A stretch of 64,000 nucleotides of DNA from Neoscytalidium dimidiatum (GCA_037367355.1 CM074695.1:4092001-4156000), one strand, 5' to 3'; counted from the first letter of the stretch, positions 45,011 through 57,491 are shown. The notes: a model not told the origin generated them from the sequence alone. Translations and numbers: made by a program.

Positions 45011-48000
45011 ATGGGGTCAACAAGGACGCGGCAACCAGTCAAGATTGCAATTGGTAAGAGCCGATCCCACGATCGCTATCAATTTGCTGACTTCGTCATC
45101 TTTTAGACAGGGGAGGCACATTCACAGACATTTGGGCCAGGCAGGAAGGCCACCCAGATATTGTCTTGAAGCTTCTGTCCGTTGACCCACAAAACTATGA
45201 TGACGCCCCAACAGAGGGAATCCGGAGAGTCCTCTCCATCGTCCGGGGAGAGGAAATCCCACGCGGCACGCCACTCCCGAAAGACGACATCGAATTTGTC
45301 CGCATGGGGACCACGGTTGCGACCAACGCTCTCTTGGAGCGGAAGGGAGCGCGGCATGCCTTACTCGTCACCAAAGGATTCAGAGATCTTCTCAAAATTG
45401 GTTATCAATCTCGTCCACGGTTGTTCGATCTCAACATCATCAAGCCAGATGTCCTGTACTCCGATGTGGTCGAGATTGATGAGCGTGTGACCGTCGAGGG
45501 ATTCGATGAAGATGTCTTTGGTACGCACAAGCCCACTACCGAAATCCCTGGAGAGCTCATCCGCACTTCGAGTGGGGATATGATCCGCATCATCAAACCT
45601 TTGGATCAAGAAGCCGTCCAAAAGTTTCTTGTGCAGCTGCGAAGCAAAGGCATTGACACGATTGCGGTGTGCTTCGCGCACTCCTACATCTACCCAGACC
45701 ATGAAGTGAAAGTCGGCCAACTTGCCGCTCAGGCCGGTTTCTCGCACGTTTCGCTTTCCTCCGGCGTGGCAGCGAACATGATCAAAATGGTTCCACGAGG
45801 CAGCTCAGCTTCAGCAGATGCATATTTGACGCCCAATATCAAGCATTATCTATCAGGCTTCAGGAAAGGATTCGAAGGCGCCCATCTTAATGATGTCAGG
45901 ACAGATTTCATGCAATCAGACGGCGGGTTGGTGAATCACAAGAGTTTCAGCGGACTGAAGGGCATCTTGTCTGGCCCTGCAGGCGGAGTTGTTGGTTTTT
46001 CGCGCACATGTTACAGTCCAGAAATCAATGTACCGATTGTTGGATTCGACATGGGTGGCACGTCTACCGATGTCAGCCGCTACGGAGGTGTCTTGGAGCA
46101 TGTTTTCGAGACAACAACAGCTGGAGTTACCATTCAGTCACCTCAGCTTGACATCAACACAGTGGCAGCTGGAGGCGGCTCGATGCTTTTCTTCCGCAAT
46201 GGTTTGTTCGTGGTTGGGCCAGAATCAGCGAGCGCGCACCCAGGACCCGCCTGCTACCGCAAGGGCGGCCCATTAACTATTACTGATGCGAACCTATTCC
46301 TCGGCAGGCTGATACCTGACTTCTTCCCCAAGATCTTTGGCGAGCAGGAGAATGAGCCTCTCGATGCCGAGGTGGTTAGGCGCAAATTCACCGACCTGAC
46401 CAAGAGAATCAATGCCGAAACCGGACAAGCGCTGACTCCTGAAGAAGCGGCGTGCGGATTCCTTGATGTGGCAAATGAATCTATGTGTAGACCGATCAGA
46501 GCACTCACAGAGGCTAAAGGATACGAAATTGGTAAGTTGGTGCGGACACACAGAAGCTAAAAACGCTAACGGACTGCAGGAAAACATCACCTGGCAGTTT
46601 TCGGAGGAGCCGGCGGTCAGCATGCCTGCGAAATTGCATCCAAGCTTGGTATCTCAACCGCCATCGTCCACAAGTATTCCAGTATCTTGTCTGCGTACGG
46701 AATGGCCCTTGCCGATGTCGTCCAAGAAGCACAGGAACCAGTCAATGTAATTTATGCGGGAGAAATGGTTGACGAACTGAACAAGAAGCTTCAGTCTCTG
46801 CGCCTCGCAGTCACGCATCGGCTGGTCGGACAAGGCATCAAGGAGACTGACATGCACTACGAGTACTACCTCAACATGAGATATCGCGGTACAGAGACAG
46901 CTATGATGATCCTTCAACCACCCAGTGGCGACTTTAGAGAGGCCTTCTTGGAGCAACACCTACGAGAGTTCAACTTCATATTCCCAGAAACCAGAGACAT
47001 TCTCGTGGATGATGTCCGCGTCCGTGGCATTGGCAGCAGTGGGTCTGTGGGGTCAGATGCGGAGAAGCTTGCTGATGAACTCAAAAACACTGCCTTCTCA
47101 CATGCAAAACCTGAATTGGTGGAACGAACCGTACGTATCCGTTCTTGAATAGCATTTCCCTTATATACTAACAATCTCTCAAGGCGAAAACTTACTTTCA
47201 AAACCATGGCACAGTTGGTACTCCTGTGTATCTTCTCGAGAAACTCGTGCCGGGTATGAAGGTAGCTGGTCCTGCTATGATCCTAGACAACACACAGAGC
47301 ATTTTGCTTGTTCCAGGAGCAGAAGCAAAGATCCTCTCAGCGCACGTTGTAATAGATGTACCTCACGTTATCAAGACCGGGACTTCGACAACTACCGTGG
47401 ATCCTATTCAGCTCTCAACCTTCGGACATCGCTTTATGTCAATTGCTGAGCAAATGGGGCGCATCCTCCAGAAGACCTCAATGTCCTTGAACATCAAAGA
47501 GCGCCTTGATTTTTCCTGTGCTATCTTTGGTCCGGATGCTGGTCTTGTTGCAAACGCCCCGCATGTTCCAGTAAGTCCCTTTCGAAATTATTCAGAACCA
47601 TTTTACTTATCAAAGGCCAGGTGCACCTTGGTTCCATGAGTTACGCCGTTAAGTATCAACACGATCTGCTCAAGGATAAACTCGTCCCGGGCGACGTCCT
47701 TGTATCCAATCACCCCGAAGCTGGAGGTGCCCATCTCCCTGATGTCACTGTGATCACTCCAGTGTTTGAATCTACTGGCAAGAGTATCGCGTTCTACGTG
47801 GCTTCGCGCGGTCATCATACAGACATTGGCGGTCTGGGTGGGACTTCAATGCCTCCAAATTCCACTGAGCTCTGGCAGGAAGGCGCGGCAATCAAGAGCT
47901 TCAAGTTAATCCATGGGGGAGACTTTTTTGATGAAGAAGGCATCAAGAAAATTTTGCTCGAGCCAGGGAATTACCCAGGATGTGTTGGCAGCCGCAGACT

Positions 48001-49237
48001 CGATGACAACCTCTCGGACCTAAAAGCGCAAGTCGCGGCTAACAGAAAAGGAATGCTTCTAATTCAATCGTTGATGGAAGAATATACACAAGAGGTTGTT
48101 CAGCTGTACATGCGCGCCATCCAGGAGAATGCCGAGGTGGCGGTCCGCCGTTTTTTGAAGGGGACCCGAGAGAAGAAAGGCGCTCGCTTCTCGGCATCCG
48201 ACCAAATGGATAACGGATCCGAAATCACGCTTACTGTTGACATTGATGAAGATGGCTCGGCAAAATTCGACTTTACCGGAACGGCACCAGAAATGTATTC
48301 GAATATGAATGGGCCCCCAGCAATCACCTATTCCGCCATTATCTACTGCTTGCGACTCCTCATCGGCGTAGACATTCCGATGAACCAGGGATGCCTAGCA
48401 CCTATCGACTTCGTCCTTCCCAAGGGAAGTTTCTTGAATCCTTCACCTGGGGCCGCCGTCTGCGCTGGCAACACACAGACATCTCAGCGCGTGTGCGACG
48501 TCATTTTGAAGACTTTCCGGGCGGCGGCAGCGTCCCATGGCTGCATGAACTGCCTTGGCTTCTTTGGTGAGGTTCAGAATCCGAATGGCGGTGCGGAGCA
48601 TTCATTCGCATTTGGGGAGACTATCTGCGGAGGATCCGGGGCCACGGAGAGCGCCCATGGTGCATCGGCAGGCAAGCGTTCGAATGCTGAAACTGATTGC
48701 TACTTTCCGCTGACGAGCCCCATAGTACACACGCATATGACGAACACGAGAATCACAGATGTGGAAACTCTGGAGCGGCGCTATCCAGTGCTGCTCCGCG
48801 AATTCAGCATCCGACCAGACAGTGGCGGTAAGGGACTCTACCGTGGCGGCTGCGGAGCCATCAGAGATATGGAATGCAGGGCCCCGATAAGATTTAGTGT
48901 GATCACAGAACGCCGATCTATTGCGCCGTATGGCATGGCTGGTGGCTCTGAAGCTGCGAAGGGGAAGAACTACTGGGTCAGGAAGGTTAAGATGGAAGAT
49001 GGAGAGGGGTATGAGGAACGGTGGGTCAATATGGGCCCGAAGAATATGATCGCCATGCAGCCTGGCGATAGGTGCGTCATCTTTACCCCGGGCGGAGGAG
49101 GATGGGGTGCTGAGCCCAATGGTGGGACTAATGATCTCGCGGACGGGAAATCTGCTGAGGTAGGCGGCGTAGTCCAGTACCAGCGAGCGATGGGGAGTGT
49201 AGCTGCGTGGCAAACGGCGCAGGCCGAGGCTTCCTGA
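45011..49237 (+). CDS. Hydantoinase/5-oxoprolinase family enzyme (HyuA-HyuB fusion)
   Basis: Exons 45011-45053, 45107-46531, 46580-47130, 47184-47570 and 47621-49237 encode 1340 residues, the usual length of eukaryotic 5-oxoprolinases. Exon 1 ([14 protein letters not shown]) joins [13 protein letters not shown], the N-terminal ATPase motif of HyuA. Further HyuA-type motifs are [47 protein letters not shown] and [13 protein letters not shown]. The HyuB half starts near residue 770, with [19 protein letters not shown] and later [17 protein letters not shown]. The family hydrolyses cyclic amides such as 5-oxoproline or hydantoins, coupled to ATP. Fungi carry several paralogues, so the exact substrate is not fixed. 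The divergent permease supports a small uptake-and-catabolism module. Confidence 0.93.
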
Positions 49238-50018
49238 TCATTGTGTGACATCTAACACACAAAAGCTTGGTTTCTGCATGGACATAGAGTTCCCTGCCGT
49301 AACTATGACTATAGTAACGATCATTTCGAATGACCATGTGTTCCTTTATGAGCGCATGACTAGCGAATAGTGACGAGGCACAGGGCCCTCGCCCATCAAG
49401 ATTCGGCCTGTGATACGCAGAACAGCAATTTTGTTGAAAGGCTATAAAAAGAGTTTTGCAAATGTCCATTAGCACCGGCTCTCTTCGAGAAGTCATTCGG
49501 TTTCCACGGCACATCAAATTCATCACAGCTTCTGCTTATCGGTCTCATCTATCAGTTGTTTTTTCATTTTCTAAAACATGGTCATGGAGATTCGATTTTC
49601 AGTGCGATTTGTGGGTTCGACTAAGATGTAGAGAACGCCATGTAGGAAAGAGGACGAGGTTGGCGGCAGCCAGAACCATGATAATATTTTTGAGTGAAAA
49701 TATCTTTCCGACGTCAGAGCCCCGCTTAATTCTCTTCGACAACAGTGCTCAGCCGCATCAGATCACGTGGTACAAGCGCCACATCAAACAAGTCATGAAT
49801 ATCTCGGCTAACCCGCCTCTTAACCAGGCCGCTATATCATCAATGTAGTATTGCCCTATGTAGGAGCATTATGTGCCCAGCTAACCGCCCGTTCTACCAG
49901 GACGCACTAAATTTCTGGTGAGCTCCGTGAGCTCACCTTCGAGCGCCACCAGCGGTTCGACGGAACTTTCGAAGGTCCTGAAAATATCTGAGGTGACTTA
50001 GAAAGGCTCAGTCGTACG
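49238..50018. other. Intergenic region
   Basis: No gene supported; only stop-bounded short frames downstream of the oxoprolinase. Confidence 0.4.
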
Positions 50019-50363
50019 ATGGACGATTATTCGGATAAGTCGACGAGGCGAGAAGTCTTAAAGGAGGCAGAACTTCTTCTCGAGCGACGACATGAGGACC
50101 TTTTCCGCATCCAGTCCACCATCTCAGAGCTTCTGATGATTGCGCACGAGCGATATGTAACCGGGTGGATGAATGGTGAGCCCCTATTCATCTTGCTGGA
50201 GCTCATGGGGAAGGTGCGCAAGATGCTGAGGGAGTCGGATGGCTTGCACGTCCTATTGGAAAAGGCAATCAAAAATATGGGAGTTGCATGTGTGGACGAG
50301 CTCCTCACGGGTTTTCGGATATTGAAAGTGAATGGCAAAGTGAGAGTTACTAAGAAGGTCTGA
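50019..50363 (+). CDS. Possible small protein, 114 aa, unknown
   Basis: An ATG-initiated single-exon frame of 114 residues starting MDDYSDKSTRREVLKEAELL. It is rich in Leu, Glu, Arg and Lys and looks strongly helical and amphipathic (LLELMGKVRKMLRES, then LLEKAIKNMGVACVDELL). There is no signal peptide or membrane segment, and I recognise no family. The balanced helical composition is more protein-like than the surrounding shadow frames, but an antisense frame of similar length exists. It could be a spurious ORF or a fragment of a longer ancestral gene. Confidence 0.3.
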   Translation: MDDYSDKSTRREVLKEAELLLERRHEDLFRIQSTISELLMIAHERYVTGWMNGEPLFILLELMGKVRKMLRESDGLHVLLEKAIKNMGVACVDELLTGFRILKVNGKVRVTKKV

Positions 50364-50614
50364 TATTTTATGGGCAGTATTGGTGGCGCACTTGTATGGT
50401 GGATTGGTACTCTTTGAGGGGTTGATGTTCTCATAGTCTTGTATTGTGGTGGCACAGTGGTGTTGTTGATCTCGCATACGAATTTCTCTCTGACCACATT
50501 GACGTCAGGAGACTCCAAACCTGAAAAGCAGCTAGAATCCTAAAATTGACGGGGTCCTTTTGCGAAAATCCAGAGCCCCACAGCAATGACGCATCTGACT
50601 TGAGAGTCATCTGG

Positions 50615-51118
50615 TTAGTAACGAGAGAGACGCAGATTTATGATGGAATATCTTTCGTCATTAGTAGAAACGACAGCATGGTGCGCAGTCGTGATGGAAT
50701 CCGACGCTACAGCCGCTTGTGGAAAGCTTACTCGATCTGGAATTCCGACGAGGTGCTTGCAATGAACAACAGTGAATTCGGCGTAACCTCCGTCGTGACC
50801 AACCCCGATGGCATCCAAAAAATTTTGTTCCGTGATGGGATGGCCCAAAAGAGTAACTACGGTGCGGCCTTCGGCCTTGAAGATGAAGTTGGACGTCTCT
50901 GGTCCAAATTTTACGTCAGTACCGGCAACTTCGTGACCCGGTGTTACAGGCCCCTTCCGCATATAGGCATCTCTACCACCTTTGACCACATAGGTGTTTG
51001 AGTGGCAAAGACCTGCGGCTTTGACTGCAATGAGAGCTCGTCCAGGATCTGGCTCCGGTATGGGTAGATCTCGAAGTTCGAGGTCGGTAATGGGATTTTC
51101 GAATTAAGAAGCCTTCAT
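50615..51118 (-). pseudogene. Truncated zinc alcohol dehydrogenase-like pseudogene
   Basis: An ATG at 51118 opens MKAS and meets TAA at 51104-51106, a likely CAA/CAG to TAA change. The same frame then continues as a medium-chain dehydrogenase: ITDLELRDLPIPEPDPGRAL, AAGLCHSN (catalytic-zinc Cys), KGPVTPGHEVAGTDV (GHE) and VGHDGGYAEFTVVHCKHL. The similarity ends after about 155 residues, at DSITTAHHAVVSTNDER. The whole nucleotide-binding Rossmann domain and C-terminus are absent. A complete enzyme would be about 340-380 residues. This is a remnant carrying both a nonsense mutation and a 3' deletion. Confidence 0.75.
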
Positions 51119-51905
51119 TTTGAATTTGCTGTGGGCGGAATGATGTGTTGTAGATTTCGCAGACCTCGGAACCTGTCGGACACATATATTCACGGTGCTG
51201 CTCCATCACTGAGTTGCTCACGATCAATCTGTATTGGATGCCTGGATTTCAAAGCGACTATCGGCTGTGCTCGTGTGCACTGTGATCCAAGCACCATGAT
51301 TCATTATGATCTCTTTCCACTCGTATTCGCATTTCCACTGAAATTTTGTTGCATGCTGGGAGAGCGAGATCTTTTTCCTTATCCCTCTTAATTAGGGTCG
51401 GGTCAATAGCAGCCAGTATTGTCTAAATACTTCGCAGATAAACACCGGTGACCTAACGTCTCTTTCCTCTAAACCTTACAAGATTTAGGTGGCACTCTTC
51501 TCTGTCAGTGGAAGTGTTCGACTCCAGAGATAGTGCAACCGTTCAAATCTGGCATATTAATTAGATATATCATCTATCAGCTTAGAACTACTCCCTTCTT
51601 TATACAATTTCCCGGAATTCAGCACTTACTAGAAGGGCGAAAGGTCAATGCTTACGTCTTGTGGCATTCAAGGGCGCCCCACTTTAGCCAAGGAAGCGGA
51701 TCTCGGCTGGCTATAGTTCCGTGCGGGGTGAGCAAAACAATTATTAAACAGGTCTCGGCCGAGGAGTAGAGCCGTTACCTTATAATTAAGCTCGCAAAAC
51801 GCTGCGTGCTCATGTAAACATACTTTCAGTCGTTCTAGCATAAGAAGCTTCCCCTTGAATCCCACATACTGACCATCATTCTCAACCTTCGTTCTCTAAA
51901 TAACG
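51119..51905. other. Intergenic region
   Basis: About 790 bp, AT-rich toward the GFA gene; no coding signal beyond short stop-bounded frames. Confidence 0.4.
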
Positions 51906-52385
51906 ATGTATCGCGGTAGCTGTCTTTGTGGAAATGTCCGGTATGAGCTGGATGTATCAGATGATGTGGCAGGAAAGGTATGCAACCCAGTCCTGATTCT
52001 AGGTTTGGCATAAGCTAAGTAAGTGTAGACATCGATCTGTCACTGCCGCCCATGTCGAAAAATTACAAGCGCCACAACATCTTTAAATCTCACTGTCCCA
52101 TCACCAGCCTTCAAGCTGACGGCTGGGTCGTTGAAGAACGTCAAAGTCCGACACATGGATGAAGGCTTTGAGTTTGCCACGTCATTCTGCAGTGAATGCG
52201 GCAGCACAATATACGCGTTGCCACCCGGTCCTGCTGGGGATTCGGTTGTTATCATCCAAGCCGGAACTTTGGATGACCCCCTACCGTTGAAGGCAACCCC
52301 GGAGAAGGAGCTGAACGTCAAGCATCGGCTAGACTGGATAAGCGAAGTGAAGGGAGCAATTCAATGTGAGACTTATGGTCCATAA
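51906..52385 (+). CDS. GFA-domain zinc protein (glutathione-dependent formaldehyde-activating family)
   Basis: Exons 51906-51977 and 52029-52385, with a 51-bp phase-0 intron, encode 142 residues. The zinc-binding cysteines of the GFA fold are all visible: MYRGSCLCGNVRYEL, then ICHCRPCRKITSATTSLNL, then TSFCSECGSTIYALPPG. The length matches single-domain members. Family members bind zinc and have been linked to glutathione adduct chemistry, such as S-hydroxymethylglutathione formation. Most fungal copies are uncharacterised, so a formaldehyde-specific role is not proven here. It is probably cytosolic, with no signal peptide. Neighbouring genes give no pathway clue. Confidence 0.9.
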
Positions 52386-54469
52386 GCTTCAGACCTGAAA
52401 TAGGCGGTGTCGTGCATTATGCGGCCCTGGTAGGAAAATCGAGTTTGACAGCATCGAACAATTGTCAGATGAGTTACTGAGCAGCCTTCTCGTCAGACAG
52501 AAAGCTGCCTAAGATTGAGCCAAATTGAGAGCGCTGTTGGATAAATGGTCTGCATAAATGCAAGGGGCAACGGTGCAGTCGCCGTGTCGTTCTGAAAATA
52601 GAGACAATGTTCATCGTTTCTGAGGGCGAAAATATCTTTAATGCCAACCTTCCATTCGGACCATTAGACGTTCTTTGAATTGCGGATCGTCCTCGGCTAA
52701 AGAGGAAGTTGTTAAGCTTGATTTTCTCCGCAACTTTAATAGAACTCTTGTTCGCTATGCTTAAGAAGCAACGCAGCGCTTATTTTCAACGAGGCATGCA
52801 GCTCCGAGTGCAATGTCAAAACAAGATCGGTACATGATTTGAGAATCATAAGGCACTCGTAGTTGCTGCCAAAGTAAGAGGGATAATGCCGGCGAGCACG
52901 AGCGAGAAGCGGCGAAATAAGCTAGGAACTCTAATACAGTTCAACTGGGAACAGTGCTCCGGCCCTTGTCCTCTTCTTCTCTTTTTGTTCTTCCTTCCTT
53001 TTTTTTTTTTTTTGCCTTTGTCTATTGCGCTACTAGAACTCTCCGTTTTTGAGATTGTAAGGCGCGCCGAATAGATGCTGCTTTACCGGCCGAGGCTAAA
53101 CGTCGGGGATAGCGACAGTGGCGATTGTTCCGCAGGATGGCAGACTGGCTGGACACTAAGAATCTCCCGTTTGAGGATAGCCGGGGCGCTAAGTCGATCT
53201 TGTCATCGTACCCGCCATCCGCCTTTCGTGTCGTCATCGGTCGAAGCCTCGGCAGACGTGGGCCCTGCCTTATTCTAATTTTGCCCTAACAGCGCAGAAC
53301 CCAACGGCGCCATTTGCATATGACTGGCCCGGGAGTGCTGCGTCAGTTTGTGGATGTGAACTGAACACTAAATCTGGAAGACATCATCATGTTCCATCAA
53401 TCTCGGTTGCACCTTGCCGCCCCGGCTAGGGGAAAGGGCATGATGCGTGCAGTCCAGACCTTAGGGATGGGAGGGCTGCCAAAAAGTACCTCAAACGCAC
53501 TGACAACCAGTGAGGGAGCTGCCAGTAAGCTGAGACATTTCCCCTGTGCATGCGCCACAGCCAACAGGCTGACAGCGCAGCAAGAAGTGGACGCCGGGGC
53601 ATTTTGGGGGCCGCTCTGCTGCCGCTTGCGGCGAGCAACGACAACAACGTTGGACCAATGCCGGAATGTGACGGCGCTTAACGGGCCGTAACGGCGACAG
53701 GGTCCCGCGCGCTTCCGGGATTGCGTAGCCATGCTTCAGCTGGCGGTCAACAGGCAGCAGGCAGCACGCATCCCCAGCTTGATGTAGGTGGCGACGAGAC
53801 ATTTATTGGGTCCGGAGGGTGTGGTGGATTACGACGCAGGAGGGCCGAAGTGAGGGGTGCAGGGAGCAGCAGCAGGAGGCCAAACACAAAAGGAGCGGAA
53901 TCTGTTTGAGGCTTGGCATCGGCTGTCGCAGAAGTGTGGAAGCGTGGCGCAGCAGCACGATCGGCGCCGGCTGGAGCTGGACCTGCGTGAATTTCTTCCC
54001 CGACTCACGGTGTGGGTGCGTGGGCGGCTGCTGATGCCTGCCACCAACGCACTAGCCTGCCCTACCGCGGGATACGAGCCCTGCTGCTCCCCGGAAATTG
54101 GTGCCAATAGGACGCCAGACCTCCAGCCCAACAGCGCATTGTGGGCTGCGAGACGAAGAAGGACAAAGAGCCGAGAGAGAAGATGGCAGCCGTGCAGGCG
54201 TGTCAGAGGACTGTGGCTGAAGAGAGATTGGACAGGCCATCGAGCGTCGGACAAGCAATGCTAAGCTTCTCAGACCGGCCCGCTACTACGATCGCGCCCC
54301 CGGTCTCGCGCTCTGACATCACCCTGCGCCTTCCCAGCTGCCACACTGGGGGCCGCAGCAGCCTGTTCGCCTGCCATCTGCGCCGCTTCAAATGCGCCCT
54401 TGCGCCCGCTTCGCTGCCAGCTGATCTTCTTCTCTCCAGTCTTTCTCCACACCCTCCAACCCGCCTACC
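52386..54469. other. About 2.1 kb upstream of the aspartic protease
   Basis: No gene supported. An oligo-T tract lies at about 52998-53014, and the stretch from 53.4 kb is CpG-rich with overlapping shadow frames. The last part is the protease promoter. Confidence 0.45.
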
Positions 54470-56055
54470 ATGCCCACCCTTCCCGCATACCTGACTGCAG
54501 CCGCAGGCCTCGTGAGCCTTGCCTGCGCTGCTGACTCTCCCAGCCCCAAAGTGGTCGGCTTCGACATCGCCAAGTCGCGCCGTCAGGCCCTGGCAAAACT
54601 TGCCCGCCGCAACCTCGCTCGCCGCGGTACCGTCTCCGCAAACCTCGCCAACTTCCGCTCGCTCTACCAGATCAATGTCACGGTCGGCACCCCAGGCCAG
54701 CGCATAGGCCTCCAGATCGACACCGGCAGCAGTGATGTGTGGTTCCCCTACGCCGGCTCCGCTCAGTGCATGCAAGGAGGCTGCGAATCCGCATTCGACC
54801 CCGACTCCTCTTCCACCTTCCAGGACATCGGCCAGAACGAGTTCCAGATCCAGTATGTCGACGGCACTGAAATCTCCGGAGATTATATTTCCGACGTCCT
54901 GGCCATTGGTGACACCCGGATCGAAAACATGACCATGGCAGTAGCATCGGATGCCGACAACACCCCAGAGGGTATCATGGGTGTTGGTTTTATTCAAGAC
55001 GAAACCCTGGCACAGCAAGCAAACAGGACCTATCCCAACGTCCCAGTCCAACTAGTGCAGCAAGGCTTCATCAACTCCCTCGCTTATAGTCTCTGGCTCA
55101 ACGACCTTGGTACGTGTACTCCCGATTCCGGTCCACCTATCCCTTCTAACGGAAAGTAGACTCCAGCACTGGTAATGTGCTTTTTGGCGGAGTTGACAGT
55201 GACAAGTACCAGGGCGACCTCGTTGGCCTGCCCATCCAGCCTGACTCGCAAAGCGGATCGATTACTTCCTTCACCGTCGCCATGTCTTCCCTGAACGTTA
55301 AGGCCAAAGGCGGCAACAGCGTCTACAATCAGACCAACCTCGATCTGCCCGCCATCCTTGACAGCGGCACCACTCTGACGCTACTGCCCGACCAAATCGC
55401 GAACGCCATCATCCAAGGCGTCGGCGCCCGTAATTCCCAGGACTTCGGCTACGTCGTGAACTGCAACATTGGCAGTACCGGTGCAACCATCGAGTTCGGC
55501 TTCGGCGGCTCAGACGGTCCCGTCATCAGTGTCGGCATGGACGAGATGGTCCTGCCCATCGTGGACGACCAGGGCAACCCCGCTCGCTTCAGAGGCAGCA
55601 ATGAGGAAGCCTGCACCTTTGGCATCGAGCCCGCCGGCAACGATCCCATTCTCCTTGGTGACACCTTCATGCGCTCGGCCTACGTCGTGTACGACCTGCA
55701 CAACAACCAGATCGCCCTCGCCAACACCAAGTTCAACGCCACCTCGTCCAACGTCCAGGAAATCTCAAATACCACGATCCCCGGTGTCAGCAAGGTCGCG
55801 TCCGGCCTCACCGTCACCCAGACCGCCACCGGTCCCATTCGCCAGTCCCAGGGTGAAGCTACCCGCACCGCCAGCGAAACCGGAGTGCCCGGTACCGGCA
55901 CTTTCGATCTCGGCTCGACGAGCACAGGAGGCGGCTCGTCCAAGGGCGCGGCTGTCGGCCTGCCGGCTCCGCGAATCGCGCTGCAGACGGTGATGTGTGG
56001 TGTCGTCGTGGGTTTGTCCGCCATGTTCGGTGGTAGCTTGATGATCTTGTTGTAG
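54470..56055 (+). CDS. GPI-anchored aspartic protease (yapsin-like)
   Basis: Exons 54470-55109 and 55160-56055, with a 50-bp intron, encode 511 residues. The signal peptide is about MPTLPAYLTAAAGLVSLACA. A basic pro-segment with RR sites (residues 46-52) follows, where processing is likely. The two catalytic motifs are intact: LQIDTGSSDVWFPYAG (Asp84) and LPAILDSGTTLTLLPDQ. The flap region and YVVYDLHNNQIALANTKF are typical of family A1. A Ser/Thr/Gly-rich stalk leads to a hydrophobic C-terminus (VMCGVVVGLSAMFGGSLMIL) that looks like a GPI signal. It should act at the cell surface or wall on secreted proteins. It converges on an S1/P1 nuclease whose stop is about 280 bp away. Confidence 0.93.
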
Positions 56056-56332
56056 AGCCCTGCACAGTCAAAGTTTCTTTTTCTTTGTTCGTTTCTTGAG
56101 CAGGCGTACAGGCTAGACCGGCGGATTGGGATTCAGCATCGGAATGGGGGCGCTGATTGCATTTGATACACACCGGATTCGTTGGAAAAGACCCGTGATA
56201 GGGTGATTAGGATGGATAGAGCAGTGCATTGAGCATGAGAATACGAATACCTTATATTCTTAAATATATCCGCCCTGATCAAGGCTTTTCTCATTCCCCA
56301 TTCAGGGGTGTAATCACCTCGCACATTCTCCA

Positions 56333-57491
56333 TCAGGCTCCCTCGTTCGGACCTCCCGCCCACGACGGCGTCGTCTGCAGCACCACCTCCCTGTCCCCAT
56401 CATACCTCCCCTCCACCAACCTGTTCAACCACGTCGCCAGCCGCAACGCCGCCTTGCTCACCTGCAGCTCGACGATCGGAAACGCGCCCTCGGCGTACCC
56501 GCTCGTCGCGAGGTCCGTCCCGTTGTACCGCTGCGAGTAGACGTAGTCGCACGTCCACGCGTTGCTCTCGCGCGCCCACGCGAGTGCGCACGCGACGGGC
56601 GTGGCCGGGTCGACGCAGCTCAGCCAGCCGGCGGTCGGCTCCGGGAAGGCGTCGGCGAGGATGCGCGGCAGCAGGCGGTCGGCGAAGAAGGGCGCGATGA
56701 TGGCGTTGGGGAAGAGCGGCACGCCCGCCGCGCCGTGGACGATGGCGCCGTCCCACACCGCGTGCAGCTCCGTCGACGCGTTGGCGTACGTGACGGGGAA
56801 CAGGTTGCCGCCCGCCGCGACGCCGCTCGCGTGCAGCGGCTGCGCGATGTCGCCGACGAAGTGGGCCACCCACTTGAGCGCGTACGAGCAGGTCAGGTTC
56901 GTGTCCGTGCCCGCGGCGGGCTGGCGGTCGCCCGCTCGGACGGCCGCGACGCACGAGCGCAGGATCGAGGTTTGGTTCGCGATCGCGGAGACGACGCACC
57001 CGCCGGCGGTGCAGTCGCGGTGGTAGTGGACGTTGCAGAAGGAGGGGGGCTGTTTGAGGGTGAGGATCGGGGTTGTCAGCGCGTTCTGCTGGGGCTGTCG
57101 GCGGGCGGGTGCTTCAAGGCCCTCTCAAGAGATGGGGCTCTTCTCCACGTTCCCCTCCCCCCTTTGCCAACTCATGTGCCACGTCTCTGATCGTTTCTTC
57201 CTTCAAGCGGGGGTATCGTGTACGTACATCGTCAGCCGAGTCGATCCAGTGCCATTGATACGAAAACGCGCCCTCGTCCGTGTGTGCGTATGCGTCCGCC
57301 CATGCTGCCGCTCTCCCAATCGACCCGTTGTATTCTGGCTCCAGGATCTGCGCCAGCACCGAAGATGTGTATTTTGTCAGGAACTCCTCGGCTAGGTAGC
57401 CGATCTGCTGGTGCACGTCGGTGTTCCAGGCCGAGGCCGTAGACGCGGCGAGGAGGACGAGGCTGCTGGCGACGGAGCGTAGGGTCGGCAT
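56333..57491 (-). CDS. Secreted S1/P1-type nuclease
   Basis: Exons 57228-57491 and 56333-57049 encode 326 residues. The intron is 178 bp, long for this window, but the phase-0 junction gives WHWIDSADD joined to PPSFCNVHYHRDC, exactly the family pattern. The signal peptide ends before Trp22, the N-terminal zinc ligand of mature S1/P1 enzymes (AWNTDVHQQIG). Other zinc-site motifs are present: RAAAWADAYAH, WVAHFVGDIAQPLHASG and STELHAVWDGAIVHG. All ligand positions appear conserved, so the enzyme should degrade single-stranded nucleic acids and 3'-mononucleotides outside the cell. Four or more cysteines in exon 2 suit disulphides. With the acid phosphatase it could serve phosphate scavenging. 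Confidence 0.93.
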
